A stretch of 64,000 nt of DNA from Gordonia spumicola (GCF_009932475.1 NZ_BJOV01000005.1:930001-994000); one strand, 5' to 3'. Positions 46,198 through 57,910 are shown, numbered from the stretch's first letter. Notes: a model not told the origin generated them from the sequence alone. A program made the numbers and translations.

Positions 46198-48147
46198 GTG
46201 GCAGACCCGTCGACCTACCGTCCGGCTCCGGGGGCGATCCCCACGGACCCCGGCGTCTACAAGTTCCGTGACACGCACCAGCGGGTGATCTACGTCGGCA
46301 AGGCGAAGAACCTGCGGTCGCGGTTGACGTCGTACTTCGCCGACATCACCGGACTCCATCCGCGCACACGGCAGATGGTGACGACGGCGGCGTCGGTGGA
46401 GTGGACCGTCGTCGGCACCGAGGTCGAGGCGCTGCAGCTCGAGTACAACTGGATCAAGGAGTTCGATCCGCGGTTCAACGTCCGGTACCGGGACGACAAG
46501 ACGTACCCGATGCTCGCCGTCACGTTGAACGAGAAGTACCCGCGGGTCTTCGTGTACCGCGGCGCTCGCAAGCCCGGCGTCCGCTACTTCGGCCCCTACT
46601 CGCACGCATGGGCGATCCGCGAGACCGTCGACCTGCTGACCAGAGTGTTTCCGATCCGGACATGCTCGACGGGCGTCTTCCGCCGCAATGAGCAGATGGG
46701 CAGACCGTGCCTGCTCGGCTACATCGACAAGTGCTCGGCGCCGTGCGTCGGACGCGTCGACGCCGACGAGCACCGCGCCATCGTCGACGACTTCTGCGAC
46801 TTCCTCGCGGGCAAGACGGACGTTCTCATCAAACGGCTCGAACGCGAGATGACCGCGGCCGCGGACGACCTCGACTTCGAACGGGCCGCACGTCTGCGCG
46901 ACGACACGTCGGCGCTGCGGCGGGCGATGGAGAAGCAGGCAGTCGTCCTCGGCAGCGGAACCGACGCCGATGTGATCGCGATGGTCGGCGACGAACTCGA
47001 ATCGTCGGTGACGATCTTCCACGTCCGCGACGGGCGCGTGCGAGGCGAACGCGGCTGGGTGGTCGAGGTGCAGGAGAACGCGACGCCGGGGGAGCAGGTC
47101 GAGTCGTTCCTCACCCAGTTCTACGGCGCCGAGTCGGACATGAGCTCGGGTATTCCAAGGGAAGTGCTGGTCCCGGCCCTGCCCGACGACGTCGATCAGA
47201 TGCAGGACTGGCTCACGCAGCGGCGCGGCGCCCGGGTCGACGTCCGCGTGCCCCAGCGCGGCGACAAGCGGAACCTGATGACGACCGTCGAACGCAACGC
47301 GTCCGACGCCCTGGCCCGTCACAAACTGCAGCGCGCGGGCGACCTGACAACGCGTTCGGCCGCTCTGACCGAACTGCAGGAGCACCTGGGACTCGATGTC
47401 GCCCCGCTGCGCATCGAGTGCATCGACATCTCCCACGTGCAGGGCACCGACGTGGTCGCGTCACTCGTCGTCTTCGAGGACGGCCTGCCCCGCAAATCCG
47501 ACTACCGCCACTACGGCATCAAGGAGGCCGCGGGCGACGGGCGGTCCGACGACGTCGCCTCCATCGCGGAGGTGACCCGCAGACGCTTCCTGCGCCACCG
47601 CGGCGGCGAGGCGACCCCGCCGCCGGAGGATCTGCCCGCGACGCAGGCGCCGGCCGACGAGACCAAGAAACGGAAGTTCGCGTATCCGCCGAACCTGTTC
47701 GTCGTCGACGGCGGCGCACCGCAGGTGCACGCGGCCGCTACGGTCCTCGAAGAACTGGGTGTCACGGACGTCGCGATCATCGGACTCGCGAAACGCCTCG
47801 AAGAAGTGTGGATTCCGGGTGATGATGAGCCGGTGATCCTGCCGCGCAACAGCGAAGCGCTCTTCCTGCTGCAACGTGTGCGCGACGAGGCGCACCGGTT
47901 CGCGATCACGTTCCACCGCAGCAAACGCAGCAAACGCATGACGGCGTCCGCGCTGGACGGAATCCCCGGGCTGGGGGCCACGAGGAGGACCGCACTGGTG
48001 ACGCACTTCGGGTCCGTAGCAAACTTGAAGAACGCGACGGTCGATGAGATCGCGCAAGTGCCGGGCATCGGGATCACGACGGCGCAGTCGGTGCGCGACG
48101 CGCTCACCGCGGACGATTCGACGAAGGAGGATGTGCCCAGTGGCTGA
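46198..48147 (+). CDS. uvrC: Excinuclease ABC subunit C
   Basis: 649 residues. Makes both incisions in nucleotide excision repair. GIY-YIG domain ([25 protein letters not shown]), UVR motif ([19 protein letters not shown]), RNase H-like C-terminal nuclease ([34 protein letters not shown]), and helix-hairpin-helix pair ([31 protein letters not shown]). GTG 46198 is chosen because of the TAGCCT box; TTG 46168 would add ten residues. Overlaps rapZ by 8 nt. Confidence 0.95.
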   Translation: MADPSTYRPAPGAIPTDPGVYKFRDTHQRVIYVGKAKNLRSRLTSYFADITGLHPRTRQMVTTAASVEWTVVGTEVEALQLEYNWIKEFDPRFNVRYRDDKTYPMLAVTLNEKYPRVFVYRGARKPGVRYFGPYSHAWAIRETVDLLTRVFPIRTCSTGVFRRNEQMGRPCLLGYIDKCSAPCVGRVDADEHRAIVDDFCDFLAGKTDVLIKRLEREMTAAADDLDFERAARLRDDTSALRRAMEKQAVVLGSGTDADVIAMVGDELESSVTIFHVRDGRVRGERGWVVEVQENATPGEQVESFLTQFYGAESDMSSGIPREVLVPALPDDVDQMQDWLTQRRGARVDVRVPQRGDKRNLMTTVERNASDALARHKLQRAGDLTTRSAALTELQEHLGLDVAPLRIECIDISHVQGTDVVASLVVFEDGLPRKSDYRHYGIKEAAGDGRSDDVASIAEVTRRRFLRHRGGEATPPPEDLPATQAPADETKKRKFAYPPNLFVVDGGAPQVHAAATVLEELGVTDVAIIGLAKRLEEVWIPGDDEPVILPRNSEALFLLQRVRDEAHRFAITFHRSKRSKRMTASALDGIPGLGATRRTALVTHFGSVANLKNATVDEIAQVPGIGITTAQSVRDALTADDSTKEDVPSG

Positions 48148-49051
48148 CAGTCCAGGATCCACGTACGAGGGGCCGACGACGGTGCTGTTCGTGACCGGCA
48201 TGTCCGGCGCCGGACGGACGTCGGTGGCGAACGTCCTCGAGGACGACGGCTGGTACGTCTCCGACAACGTTCCGGTGTCGTTGATCTCGCAGCTCATCGA
48301 CATGGTCCGGTCCGACGAGGACGGCCCGAACAAGATCGCACTCGTCGTGCGTGCTGGCGAGGCCGGGTTCGCCGACGAGATCGCCCGGCTGCGCGATCAG
48401 CTCGAAGCGGGTGGGGCACGCACGTCCATCGTCTTCGTCGACGCGTCCGACGACGTCCTCGTCCGACGTTTCGAACAGGTCAGGCGCCGACACCCGCTGC
48501 AGGGCAACGGCACCCTGAGTGAGGGCATAGCCGCCGAACGCCTCCGCCTTGCGGGTGTTCAGGCGGGCGCGGGCACGGTCATCGACACGTCCAACCTCAG
48601 TGCCACCCGGCTGCGGTCGATCGTCGCGAGCACGTTCGGCAGCGTCGGCAGCACCGCGCTGTCGGTGGCAGTGCAGTCGTTCGGGTTCAAATACGGTCTC
48701 CCCATCGACTGCAATCTCGTCGCCGACGTCCGATTCCTCCCGAACCCGTACTGGATTCCCGAACTCCGCGAGCACAACGGTCGGGACCCCGAAGTGCGCG
48801 ACTACGTGCTCGGCCAGACCGACGCGCCGGAGTTCCTCGACCGGTACACCGATCTCGTCGGGATCGTCGCCCGCGGGTACAAGCGGGAAGGCAAGGGCTA
48901 CATGACGATCGGCGTCGGCTGCACCGGCGGCAAGCACCGCAGCGTCGCGATGTCGACCGAGCTCGCCCGCAGGCTCAGCGAGATCGTCGACGAGGACGGC
49001 TCGCCGCTGTACAGCGTGCAGGTGACACACCGCGACCTGGGACGCGAATGA
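48140..49051 (+). CDS. rapZ: RNase adapter RapZ / YvcJ family nucleotide-binding protein
   Basis: 303 residues. P-loop [18 protein letters not shown] (Arg in place of the Walker Lys), then the C-terminal domain with [36 protein letters not shown] and [13 protein letters not shown]. In Enterobacteria RapZ controls GlmZ sRNA decay; in Gram-positives the relative YvcJ binds nucleotides and affects RNA metabolism, so the target here is open. GTG 48140 has AAGGAGG 9 nt upstream. ATGA overlap with yvcK. Confidence 0.93.
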   Translation: MADSPGSTYEGPTTVLFVTGMSGAGRTSVANVLEDDGWYVSDNVPVSLISQLIDMVRSDEDGPNKIALVVRAGEAGFADEIARLRDQLEAGGARTSIVFVDASDDVLVRRFEQVRRRHPLQGNGTLSEGIAAERLRLAGVQAGAGTVIDTSNLSATRLRSIVASTFGSVGSTALSVAVQSFGFKYGLPIDCNLVADVRFLPNPYWIPELREHNGRDPEVRDYVLGQTDAPEFLDRYTDLVGIVARGYKREGKGYMTIGVGCTGGKHRSVAMSTELARRLSEIVDEDGSPLYSVQVTHRDLGRE

Positions 49052-50061
49052 CGGCCGACGACCAGCGGCCGATCAAGGCCGCGGCCCTCGGCGGCGGCCA
49101 CGGACTGTTCAACACGATCACGGCCCTGCGGTACCTGACACCCGATGTGACGGCCATCGTCACGGTCGGCGACGACGGCGGATCGTCGGGGCGTCTCCGC
49201 AACGAGCTCGGCGGCATCCCGCCGGGCGATCTGCGGATGGCGTTGGCCGCCCTCATGGGTGCGCCCGCGGCGATCGAGCACTGGTCCGCCGCCGATCCGG
49301 CCAAGGCCCGTCGGCACAAGCGGTGGGCGCGCATCCTGCAGCACCGACTCGGCGGCTACGGGGCCCTCGCGGGCCACCCGGTCGGCAACCTGATGCTGGC
49401 GGGGGTCGAGGAGTTGACGGGCGACCCGGTGGAGGCGCTCGACGCGATGGTCGACCTGTTCGACATCGACGGACGCGTCCTCCCGATGTCGACGACGCCG
49501 CTGATCATCGAAGCCGATGTGACCGGACTGGAGTCCGATCCGAGGGTCAGTCGGGTGATTCGCGGGCAGGTGGCCGTCGCGACGACTCCCGGCACCGTAC
49601 GGAGGGTCCGCGTGATCCCGAACGAGCCAGACGGCTGCGACGAGGCGACGGACGCCATCGCGGCCGCCGACGTCGTCACGCTCGGGCCCGGGTCGTGGTT
49701 CTCCAGCGTGATACCGCATGTGCTCGTCCCGTCACAGGTGGAGGCCCTGCGCACGACGACGGCGCGCAAGGTGCTGTTCGTGAACCTGGCGAACGAGCCG
49801 GGGGAGACCACGGGCTTCTCCGTCGAGAGACACCTGCACGTACTGCACGCCCACGCCGACACGGTCGGGGTGGACGACGTGATCGTCGACGCCGCGTCGG
49901 TGCCCGCGGGCGCCGAACGCGACCATCTCGAGCGTGCCGCCGCGTCGTTCGGCGCCCGACTGGTGGTGGCCGACCTGGCGGTCCCCGGAACACACGAACA
50001 CGATCCGCGCAAAGCGGCGAACACTCTCGGTCGGCTGCTGAGCGGGGAACCGGGCCGGTAA
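49048..50061 (+). CDS. yvcK: YvcK/CuvA family gluconeogenesis and cell-shape factor
   Basis: 337 residues. CofD-like Rossmann fold: ALGGGHGLFNTITALRYL, VTVGDDGGSSGRLRNELGGIPPGDLRMALAALM, ADVVTLGPGSWFSSVIPHVLV, FVNLANEPGETTGFS. Relatives bind UDP-sugars and affect growth on gluconeogenic carbon and peptidoglycan. The rapZ-yvcK-whiA trio is conserved across Gram-positives. Confidence 0.94.
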   Translation: MTADDQRPIKAAALGGGHGLFNTITALRYLTPDVTAIVTVGDDGGSSGRLRNELGGIPPGDLRMALAALMGAPAAIEHWSAADPAKARRHKRWARILQHRLGGYGALAGHPVGNLMLAGVEELTGDPVEALDAMVDLFDIDGRVLPMSTTPLIIEADVTGLESDPRVSRVIRGQVAVATTPGTVRRVRVIPNEPDGCDEATDAIAAADVVTLGPGSWFSSVIPHVLVPSQVEALRTTTARKVLFVNLANEPGETTGFSVERHLHVLHAHADTVGVDDVIVDAASVPAGAERDHLERAAASFGARLVVADLAVPGTHEHDPRKAANTLGRLLSGEPGR

Positions 50062-50157
50062 GGTGAACCTTGATCAGGCCGCCCACCCCGTGTTCATCCG
50101 GGGGATTCGAGGGAGGCCGGCGGGGAAGATCACGTCAGCTAGAGGAGGCTACGACAA

Positions 50158-51141
50158 GTGGCGATGACCGGTGCGGTCAAAGACGAACTGAGCAGGCTGG
50201 CGGTCACGCAGATCAGCTGCCGGAAGGCCGAGGTGTCGGCGCTTCTGCGGTTCGCGGGGGGACTCCACATCCAGCAGGGGCGCGTCGTCGTCGAGGCCGA
50301 GGTCGACCTCGGCAACGTGGCGCGTCGACTCCGTCAGGAGATCCACGATCTGTTCGGGTACGCGTCCGACGTGCACGTCCTGCGATCCGGCGGGGCACGC
50401 AAGAGTGCGCGGTACATCGTCCGCGTCACGAAGGACGGGGAGGGACTGGCGCGGCAGACGGGTCTCCTCGACCTGCGTGGACGGCCGGTCCGCGGGTTGC
50501 CCGCTCAGGTCGTCGGCGGCAGCGTCGGCGACGCCGAGGCCGCGTGGCGCGGGGCCTTCCTCGCACACGGTTCGCTCACGGAGCCGGGTCGGTCGTCGGC
50601 GCTGGAGGTGAGTTGCCCCGGCCCGGAGGCCGCTCTCGCCCTCGTCGGTGCGGCACGACGCCTCGGGGTGACCGCCAAGGCGCGCGAGGTGCGCGGCGCC
50701 GACCGCGTCGTCATCCGCGACGGTGAGGCCATCGGCGCACTCCTGACCCGCATGGGCGCCCACGACACCCGGCTGGTCTGGGAGGAACGTCGCATGCGCC
50801 GCGAGGTTCGGGCCACCGCGAACCGGCTCGCCAACTTCGACGACGCCAACCTCCGTCGCTCGGCACGTGCGGCGGTCGCCGCCGCGGCCCGCGTGGAGCG
50901 GGCGCTCGAGATCCTCGGCGACGACATCCCCGATCATCTGCTCGCCGCGGGGACACTCCGCGTCCAGCACCGTCAAGCGTCGCTCGAAGAACTCGGTCAG
51001 CTCGCCGACCCGCAGATGACGAAGGACGCCGTCGCGGGCCGCATCCGCCGTCTGCTGTCGATGGCCGACAAGAAGGCGCGCACCGAGGGGCTTCCCGACA
51101 CCGAGTCGGCGGTCACCGCCGAATTGATGGACGACGCGTAG
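50158..51141 (+). CDS. whiA: Sporulation/division regulator WhiA
   Basis: 327 residues. N-terminal domain derived from LAGLIDADG homing endonucleases ([48 protein letters not shown]) and C-terminal helix-turn-helix ([32 protein letters not shown]). In Streptomyces it acts with WhiB; in non-sporulating relatives it affects division. GTG with AGAGGAGG 9 nt upstream. Confidence 0.95.
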   Translation: MAMTGAVKDELSRLAVTQISCRKAEVSALLRFAGGLHIQQGRVVVEAEVDLGNVARRLRQEIHDLFGYASDVHVLRSGGARKSARYIVRVTKDGEGLARQTGLLDLRGRPVRGLPAQVVGGSVGDAEAAWRGAFLAHGSLTEPGRSSALEVSCPGPEAALALVGAARRLGVTAKAREVRGADRVVIRDGEAIGALLTRMGAHDTRLVWEERRMRREVRATANRLANFDDANLRRSARAAVAAAARVERALEILGDDIPDHLLAAGTLRVQHRQASLEELGQLADPQMTKDAVAGRIRRLLSMADKKARTEGLPDTESAVTAELMDDA

Positions 51142-51152
51142 TCGGCTGCGCC

Positions 51153-51198
51153 GTCTCGACTCCGCTCGACGGGCGGGAAGGATCGCTCGACGGGCGGC
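51153..51198. repeat. Dispersed repeat, one full and one partial copy, after whiA
   Basis: CTCGACTCCGCTCGACGGGCG at 51155-51175 is the reverse complement of the element after rsmB. The part CGCTCGACGGGCGG recurs in direct orientation at 51185-51198. Confidence 0.6.
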
Positions 51199-51241
51199 GA
51201 GGATCTTGAGACCTTCCGGTGATCGTCGGGGACCAGACCAT

Positions 51242-52327
<1,086 letters not shown>

Positions 52328-52331
52328 GTCC

Positions 52332-53543
52332 ATGGCAGTCCGTACCCTGAAGGACCTCCTCGCCGACGGCGTCGAGGGTCGCGGCGTACTCGTCCGCTCG
52401 GATCTGAACGTGCCGCTCGACGGCGGTCAGATCACCGACGCCGGTCGTATCATCGCGTCGGCGCCGACCATCCGCCAGCTGGTGGAGGCCGGAGCCAAGG
52501 TCATCGTGACCGCGCATCTCGGACGCCCGAAGGGCGAACCGGACGCCGCGCTGTCGCTGGCTCCCGTCGCCGCACGACTCGCCGAGGAGCTGGGCCGCAA
52601 CGTCCAGCTCGCCGGTGACGTCGTCGGCAGCGACGCGCTCGCCCGCGCCGAGGGACTCACCGACGGTGACGTCCTGCTGCTGGAGAACATCCGCTTCGAT
52701 CCTCGCGAGACGAGCAAGGACGACGCCGAGCGGGCTCAGCTCGCCGCGGCGCTCGTCGAACTCGTCGGCGACGACGGCGCGTTCGTCTCCGACGGTTTCG
52801 GCGTCGTCCACCGCAAGCAGGCGTCGGTCTACGACGTGGCGAAGGTGCTCCCCGCATATGCGGGCGATCTCGTCGCCACCGAGGTCGACGTCCTCGCCAA
52901 GATCACCGGCGACGTGGAGCATCCCTACGCGGTGGTCCTCGGCGGCTCGAAGGTGTCCGACAAGCTGGCCGTCATCGAAGCACTGGCGCCCAAGGTCGAC
53001 ACCCTCGTCATCGGCGGCGGCATGGCATTCACGTTCATCAAGGCACAGGGCAGCCCGGTGGGCGACTCGCTCCTGCAGGCCGACATGATCGACACCTGCA
53101 AGGGGCTGCTCGAACGCTTCGGCGACGTGATCCACCTGCCGCACGACATCGTCGTCGCGGACAAGTTCGCGCCGGACGCGTCGACGTCCATCGCGTCGAC
53201 GGCCGACGGCTTCGACGAGGGCATGGGTCTGGACATCGGTCCGGGCACGGTCGAGCGTTTCGCCGCGGTCCTCACCGGCGCGAAGACGATCTTCTGGAAC
53301 GGCCCGTCGGGCGTGTTCGAGTTCGAGAAGTTCGCCGCGGGCACCCGTGGTGTGGCCGAGGCCATCGCCCAGGCGACGGCGAACGGCGCGTTCAGCGTCG
53401 TCGGCGGCGGCGACTCGGCGGCGGCCGTGCGCGCACTCGGTCTCCCGGACGAGGCGTTCTCGCACATCTCGACCGGCGGCGGCGCGTCGCTGGAGTACCT
53501 GGAGGGCAAGGAACTTCCCGGCCTCTCCGTTCTGGAGGTCTGA
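52332..53543 (+). CDS. pgk: Phosphoglycerate kinase
   Basis: 403 residues, monomeric two-lobe kinase. [67 protein letters not shown] and [21 protein letters not shown]. Four nt after gap. Confidence 0.97.
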   Translation: MAVRTLKDLLADGVEGRGVLVRSDLNVPLDGGQITDAGRIIASAPTIRQLVEAGAKVIVTAHLGRPKGEPDAALSLAPVAARLAEELGRNVQLAGDVVGSDALARAEGLTDGDVLLLENIRFDPRETSKDDAERAQLAAALVELVGDDGAFVSDGFGVVHRKQASVYDVAKVLPAYAGDLVATEVDVLAKITGDVEHPYAVVLGGSKVSDKLAVIEALAPKVDTLVIGGGMAFTFIKAQGSPVGDSLLQADMIDTCKGLLERFGDVIHLPHDIVVADKFAPDASTSIASTADGFDEGMGLDIGPGTVERFAAVLTGAKTIFWNGPSGVFEFEKFAAGTRGVAEAIAQATANGAFSVVGGGDSAAAVRALGLPDEAFSHISTGGGASLEYLEGKELPGLSVLEV

Positions 53544-53546
53544 GTC

Positions 53547-54332
53547 ATGGCTCGCAAACCCCTGATCGCAGGCAACTGGAAGTGCAATCTGAACCACCTC
53601 GAGGGCATCGCCCTGGTGCAGAAGATCGCCTTCGCCCTGCCGGAGAAGTACTTCGAGAAGGTCGACGTGACGGTGATCCCGCCGTTCACCGACATCCGCA
53701 GCGTCCAGACCGTGGTCGACGGCGACAAGCTCCTGCTCACCTACGGCGCGCAGGACGTCTCCGAGCACGATTCGGGCGCGTACACCGGTGAGATCAGCGG
53801 AGCCTTCCTGGCGAAGCTGGGCTGCACCTACGCGGTCGTCGGGCATTCCGAGCGTCGGACGCTGCACGGCGAGTCGAACGAGACGGTGCTGGCGAAGACC
53901 AAGGCGGCTCTCCGTCACGGTCTGACCCCGATCGTCTGCATCGGCGAAGGTCTGGACGTCCGTGAGGCGGGCGACCACGTCGCGTACAACGTCGAGCAGA
54001 TCAAGGCGTCGCTGGCCGGACTGTCGGCCGCGGACATCGCCAAGGTCGTCGTCGCGTACGAGCCCGTGTGGGCCATCGGGACCGGCAAGGTCGCCAGCGC
54101 CGACGACGCTCAGGAGGTGTGCGCCGCAGTCCGCGGTGCGCTCGTCGAGCTCGCCGACAAGGCCACCGCGGACGGTGTCCGCGTCCTGTACGGCGGCAGC
54201 GTCAACGCCAAGAACGTCGGCGAGATCGTCGGCAAGCCCGACGTCGACGGTGCTCTCGTCGGCGGAGCCTCGCTCAAGGCCGACGAGTTCGCTCAGCTGT
54301 CGGCGATCGCCGCCGGTGGGCCGCTTCTCTGA
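53547..54332 (+). CDS. tpiA: Triosephosphate isomerase
   Basis: 261 residues, TIM barrel. [10 protein letters not shown], electrophilic His in VVGHSERR, catalytic Glu in [12 protein letters not shown], phosphate loop YGGSVNAKN and LVGGASL. Three nt after pgk, followed by a hairpin terminator before secG. Confidence 0.97.
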   Translation: MARKPLIAGNWKCNLNHLEGIALVQKIAFALPEKYFEKVDVTVIPPFTDIRSVQTVVDGDKLLLTYGAQDVSEHDSGAYTGEISGAFLAKLGCTYAVVGHSERRTLHGESNETVLAKTKAALRHGLTPIVCIGEGLDVREAGDHVAYNVEQIKASLAGLSAADIAKVVVAYEPVWAIGTGKVASADDAQEVCAAVRGALVELADKATADGVRVLYGGSVNAKNVGEIVGKPDVDGALVGGASLKADEFAQLSAIAAGGPLL

Positions 54333-54355
54333 TCGCAGTACCCATCACGTAGACT

Positions 54356-54406
54356 GTGGCAGGTCGTCCCCGCGCAGGCGGGGATGGTCTGCCACACTAC
54401 TTTTTC
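54356..54406 (+). terminator. Intrinsic-terminator-like hairpin with T-run before secG
   Basis: Stem TGTGGCAG (54356-54363) with CTGCCACA (54390-54397), a 5x5 internal loop, inner stem CCCCGC/GCGGGG (54369-54374, 54379-54384) and loop GCAG; CTTTTT lies at 54401-54406. TAGACT (54351-54356) directly before it could instead be the secG -10 box, making the hairpin the start of the secG leader. Confidence 0.65.
54364..54391. repeat. Solitary 28-nt hairpin resembling a type I-E CRISPR repeat
   Basis: Begins GTCGTCCCCGCGCAGG and ends CGGGGATGGTCT. Length and the CCCCGC-NNNN-GCGGGGAT core match type I-E repeats. There is one unit only, no second copy or spacers, and no cas gene in the window. It forms the upper part of the terminator-like hairpin. 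Confidence 0.35.
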
Positions 54407-54430
54407 CTCCACTGACAGGACAGACGACTC

Positions 54431-54667
54431 GTGACTCTCGCGCTCAACATCGGCCTGGTCATCACCAGCCTCCTGCTGATCGTGCTCGTTCTCCTGCACC
54501 GCGCCAAGGGCGGCGGCCTCTCGTCGCTGTTCGGCGGCGGAGTGCAGTCGAGCCTGTCGGGTTCGTCGGTCGTCGAGAAGAACCTCGACCGCCTGACCGT
54601 GTTCATCGGCCTCGTGTGGGTGATCATGATCGTCGGCGTCGGTCTGAACATCAAGTTCGGCGGCTGA
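54431..54667 (+). CDS. secG: Preprotein translocase subunit SecG
   Basis: 78 residues. Two membrane helices (LNIGLVITSLLLIVLVLLH and LTVFIGLVWVIMIVGVGL) flanking the conserved GGGLSSLFGGG loop. Accessory part of SecYEG. GTG start. Conserved behind tpiA in Mycobacteriales. Confidence 0.95.
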   Translation: MTLALNIGLVITSLLLIVLVLLHRAKGGGLSSLFGGGVQSSLSGSSVVEKNLDRLTVFIGLVWVIMIVGVGLNIKFGG

Positions 54668-54682
54668 CCGCCTCAGCAACGC

Positions 54683-54722
54683 ACAGAGCCCGGCACATCC
54701 GATCGGATGTGCCGGGCTCTGT
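54683..54722. terminator. Perfect 20-bp palindromic bidirectional terminator
   Basis: ACAGAGCCCGGCACATCCGA and its exact complement meet at 54702/54703, between secG (+) and the end of the minus-strand accessory operon. The turn would be around CCGATCGG. Confidence 0.9.
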
Positions 54723-54730
54723 CGTATCCG

Positions 54731-55408
54731 TCAGGGGGCGACGAGGGCGGTGAAACGCACGCGGGAGCGGACGGTGAAGCCGAGATGCTCGTACAGTGCG
54801 ATCGCGCCCACATTGTCCGCGGCGGCGTGCAGGAACGGGACGGAGCCGGCGTCGACGATGTTCGCCGCCACATGCCGCACGAGGGCCGACGCCAAGCCCT
54901 GACCGCGCACCGACGGGTCGGTGCAGACCGCGCTGATCTCCGTCCATCCGGGCAGACGCAGGCGTTCGCCCGCCACCGCGACGAGCTCTCCGTGGCGCCG
55001 CACGCCCAGATATGTGCCGAGTTCGATAGTCCTCGGAAGGAACGGTCCGGGCTCGGTGCGCGCCACCAGATCGAGGATCTCGGGGACGTCATCGGGGCCT
55101 AGTCGGACCGCCCGATCGTCGCGCGCCGGGACGACGCCGTCGCCGACCATCTGGACGCCCGCACCCTCGAACGCGACAGACCAGCCGTCGGGCACGTCGA
55201 TGCCGTCGGGCGACCCGAACGCCACCAGCCCGCCGGAGCCGACGAGGGCCGCCAGATCGGCCCAGTCCGAGGCCGTCGGATCCGACGGGATCGCCGTGAA
55301 CGGAGACACGTCCGACGGGTAGCGCAGCGCCCGACCGACCCGCTCCGCGAAACCCGCGTGCGGTCCGGTGAGCGCGGCGTAGGCGGGATTGTCGAGGACC
55401 GCCGTCAC
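54731..55408 (-). CDS. GNAT family N-acetyltransferase
   Basis: 225 residues. N-terminal half variable (LDNPAYAALTGPHAGFAERVGRALRYPSDVSPF); C-terminal GNAT core with CoA-binding VCTDPSVRGQGLASALVRHVAANIV and DNVGAIALYEHLGFTVRSRV (FR47-like). Start taken as GTG 55408, overlapping the upstream monooxygenase stop (GTGA); ATG 55420 is an alternative. Last gene of the SAM-IV operon. Acetylation of an amino-acid-like sulfur substrate is inferred from context only. Confidence 0.82.
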   Translation of the reverse strand: MTAVLDNPAYAALTGPHAGFAERVGRALRYPSDVSPFTAIPSDPTASDWADLAALVGSGGLVAFGSPDGIDVPDGWSVAFEGAGVQMVGDGVVPARDDRAVRLGPDDVPEILDLVARTEPGPFLPRTIELGTYLGVRRHGELVAVAGERLRLPGWTEISAVCTDPSVRGQGLASALVRHVAANIVDAGSVPFLHAAADNVGAIALYEHLGFTVRSRVRFTALVAP

Positions 55409-56532
55409 CGCCGAGCCCATTCCCGCGCCAGGAGCTCGTACGACCGGACCCGCTCCGCGTGACCGTGTGTGATGGTCGTGACGACGAGTTCGTCTGCTCC
55501 GGTCGCATCGCGCAACCGCTCCAGGTGATCGGCGACCTCGGACGGCGTGCCGACGAACCGCGTGTCGACTCGATCCGCGACCAGGGCGGCGTCGTCGGCC
55601 GTCCACGGAAGGTCGCGCGCCTGGGCCGGGGTGGGATACTCGATCGCTCCCTGAAGGGTGCGGATGCTCCGGACCCACGGGCCGTAGCCCTCGGCCAACT
55701 CGACGGCCTCGTCGTGCGTCGGCGCGACGACGACGTCGGCCGACACGCTCACGTACGGTGCGTCCAGTTCGGCCGACGCGGTGAACGCCGTGCGATACGC
55801 GTCGACGGCCTCCAGAACGGTGCCGGGGCTCACGTGATAGTTCGCGCCGAACCGCAGTCCGTTCTCGCCGGCGACGACGGCGCTCTCGCCCGCACTCGAC
55901 CCGAGGATCCAGATCTGCAGGTCGGCGCCCTCCCCGGGAACGACGTGGGCCTCCTGCCCGAGCTCGTCCCGGTACGTCCCGGCGATCAATGCCAGGATGT
56001 CGCCGACCTGCTCGGTGTAGTCCTGTGCGGAGGCGCCCGGCAGCTGGAGAAGGCGCTGAATGAGGCCTATCCGCGGGCTGCCGAGAAGACTCGCGAACGA
56101 GAACGGCTCGGGGACGCGCAGGCCGTTCTCGGTGTGCCCGTCGACGACGGTTCGGGTGGTGGGCGCCGTCGACGCCAACACCTTCGGCGGCTTGCCGCCG
56201 GACCGCCCGAGCCCGAGGTCGATGCGCCCGGGGTGCAGTGCGTCGAGCAGACCGAACTCCTCCACGGTCGACAGCGCGGTCCGGTGACCGAGCTGGACGG
56301 CGGCGGTCCCGATCCGGATCGTCGACGTCGCGGCCGCCGTCAACGCCAGCACGACGGCGGGTGACGTGCCCGCGACACCCGGGTTGAGGTGATGCTCGGC
56401 GAACCAGTAACGCCGGTATCCGGCCTGCTCGGCGCGCTGCGCGAGGTCGACGGAGTTGCGCAGGGCCTGCGCTGCCGTCGAGCCGGTGGAGATCGGGACG
56501 AGGTCGAGCACGGAGAGATTCGTGGTGGTCAT
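55405..56532 (-). CDS. LLM class flavin-dependent oxidoreductase (MsnO8-like group)
   Basis: 375 residues, luciferase-like TIM barrel using reduced flavin. LDLVPISTGSTAAQALRNSVDLAQRAEQAGYRRYWFAEHH is the family N-terminus; ALHPGRIDLGLGRSGG and RFVGTPSEVADHL are conserved. Substrate cannot be read. Overlaps both neighbours by 4 nt, so it is firmly within the operon. No flavin reductase gene is present locally. Confidence 0.88.
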   Translation of the reverse strand: MTTTNLSVLDLVPISTGSTAAQALRNSVDLAQRAEQAGYRRYWFAEHHLNPGVAGTSPAVVLALTAAATSTIRIGTAAVQLGHRTALSTVEEFGLLDALHPGRIDLGLGRSGGKPPKVLASTAPTTRTVVDGHTENGLRVPEPFSFASLLGSPRIGLIQRLLQLPGASAQDYTEQVGDILALIAGTYRDELGQEAHVVPGEGADLQIWILGSSAGESAVVAGENGLRFGANYHVSPGTVLEAVDAYRTAFTASAELDAPYVSVSADVVVAPTHDEAVELAEGYGPWVRSIRTLQGAIEYPTPAQARDLPWTADDAALVADRVDTRFVGTPSEVADHLERLRDATGADELVVTTITHGHAERVRSYELLAREWARR

Positions 56533-57896
56533 GATGCGGCCTCCTGCGTCGCGACGCGGTCGGGGTGAGCGAGACCGAGGTGCTCGCGGAGCGTGGAGCC
56601 CTCGTAGTCGGTGCGGTAGACGCCGCGCTCCTGGAGGATCGGGACGACGCGATCGACGAACGGAGTGAGACCTCCCGGCGTGATGTGCGGAGCCAGGATC
56701 ACGCCGTCGGCCGCATCGTTCTGGACGAGTTCGTCGAGCTGGTCGGCGACGGTCTCGGGCGATCCGACGAGGCCGCCACGCGCGATCGCGGTGGCGACGG
56801 TCTCGCGTGCGGACAGTCCCTGCGCCGCGGCGATGCCACGCCACTGGTCGGCGATGCCCTTCGCGTCACGACCGAGCATCCGGACGCTCGCGCGGCCCTT
56901 GGAGACCGTCGACTCGCCCTCGACCGGATCGAACGTCGGGAACGGTCCGTCGGCGTCGAAGTCGGGGAGCGGCACGTTCCACAACTGTTCGATGAGCCTG
57001 GTCGCCGTCGCGGCGGAGAACTGTGCGAGTCGGACCTCGTGCGCGACGTCGGCGGCCTCCGCGTCGGTGTCGCCGATGATGAAGGTGACCGCGGGAAGGA
57101 TCAGCAGTTCGTCGTGGCGTCGACCGTATTTGGCGAGACGACGTTTGACGTCGGCGTAGAACTTCGTGCCGTTCTCGAGGTCGCCGTGCCTGGAGAAGAT
57201 GGCGTCGGCCTCGGCGGCCGCGAACTCGCGCCCCGCGTCGGAGTCGCCCGCCTGGAAGATCACCGGACGGCCCTGCGGAGACCGGGGGACGTTGAAGCGG
57301 CCCTCGATGTCGAAGAAGCGGTCCCGGTACGAGTACGCTCCGGCGTCGCCCCTGGTGAGGAACTCGTCGGACGCGTCGTCGGTCAGGTCGTCGTCGTTCC
57401 ACGAGTCCCACAGGGTGGTGGCGGCGGAGAGGAACGATTCGGCACGCGCGTACCTGTCCGATTCGGCGAGGAACCCGCCGCGGCGGAAGTTCTCGCCGGT
57501 GAACTCGTCCCAGCTGGTGACGACGTTCCAGGCGGCTCGTCCCGCCGACAGATGGTCGAGGGATGCGAACTGACGGGCGACCTCGTACGGTTCGTTGAAC
57601 GTCGAGTTGATGGTGCCGGCCAGTCCGAGACGGTCGGTGACCGCGGCGAGGGCGGCGAGGATGGTGAAGGTGTCGGGCCGTCCGACCACGTCGAGGTCGT
57701 AGATCTCGCCGTTCTGCTCGCGCAGTCGTAGGCCTTCGGCGAGGAACAGGAAGTCGAACTTGCCCCGCTCGGCCTCCTGCGCGAAGGTTCGGAAGCTGTC
57801 GAACTCGATGTGGCTGCCCGCCGCCGGATCGCTCCAGACGGTGGTGTTGTTGACGCCGGGGAAATGGGCGGCGATGTGGATCTGTTTGCGTGACAT
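56529..57896 (-). CDS. NtaA/SnaA/DszA-family FMN-dependent monooxygenase
   Basis: 455 residues, the usual length. IHIAAHFPGVNNTTVWSDP start; GRPDTFTILAALAAVTDRLGLAGTINSTFNEPYEVARQFASLDHLSAGRAAWNVVTS, ESDRYARAESF, RSPQGRPVIFQAGDSDAGREFAA and GGLVGSPETVADQLDE are family hallmarks. Relatives oxidise chelators, sulfones and S-alkylcysteines (for example CmoJ/YtnJ). Ordered 14 nt after a second LLM gene. Confidence 0.9.
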   Translation of the reverse strand: MSRKQIHIAAHFPGVNNTTVWSDPAAGSHIEFDSFRTFAQEAERGKFDFLFLAEGLRLREQNGEIYDLDVVGRPDTFTILAALAAVTDRLGLAGTINSTFNEPYEVARQFASLDHLSAGRAAWNVVTSWDEFTGENFRRGGFLAESDRYARAESFLSAATTLWDSWNDDDLTDDASDEFLTRGDAGAYSYRDRFFDIEGRFNVPRSPQGRPVIFQAGDSDAGREFAAAEADAIFSRHGDLENGTKFYADVKRRLAKYGRRHDELLILPAVTFIIGDTDAEAADVAHEVRLAQFSAATATRLIEQLWNVPLPDFDADGPFPTFDPVEGESTVSKGRASVRMLGRDAKGIADQWRGIAAAQGLSARETVATAIARGGLVGSPETVADQLDELVQNDAADGVILAPHITPGGLTPFVDRVVPILQERGVYRTDYEGSTLREHLGLAHPDRVATQEAAS

Positions 57897-57910
57897 GGGG
57901 ATTCCTCCTG

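Noticed and set aside
54364-54391. CRISPR array
   Set aside because: Only one repeat-like unit, no spacers and no cas genes in the window; kept only as a repeat-like hairpin.
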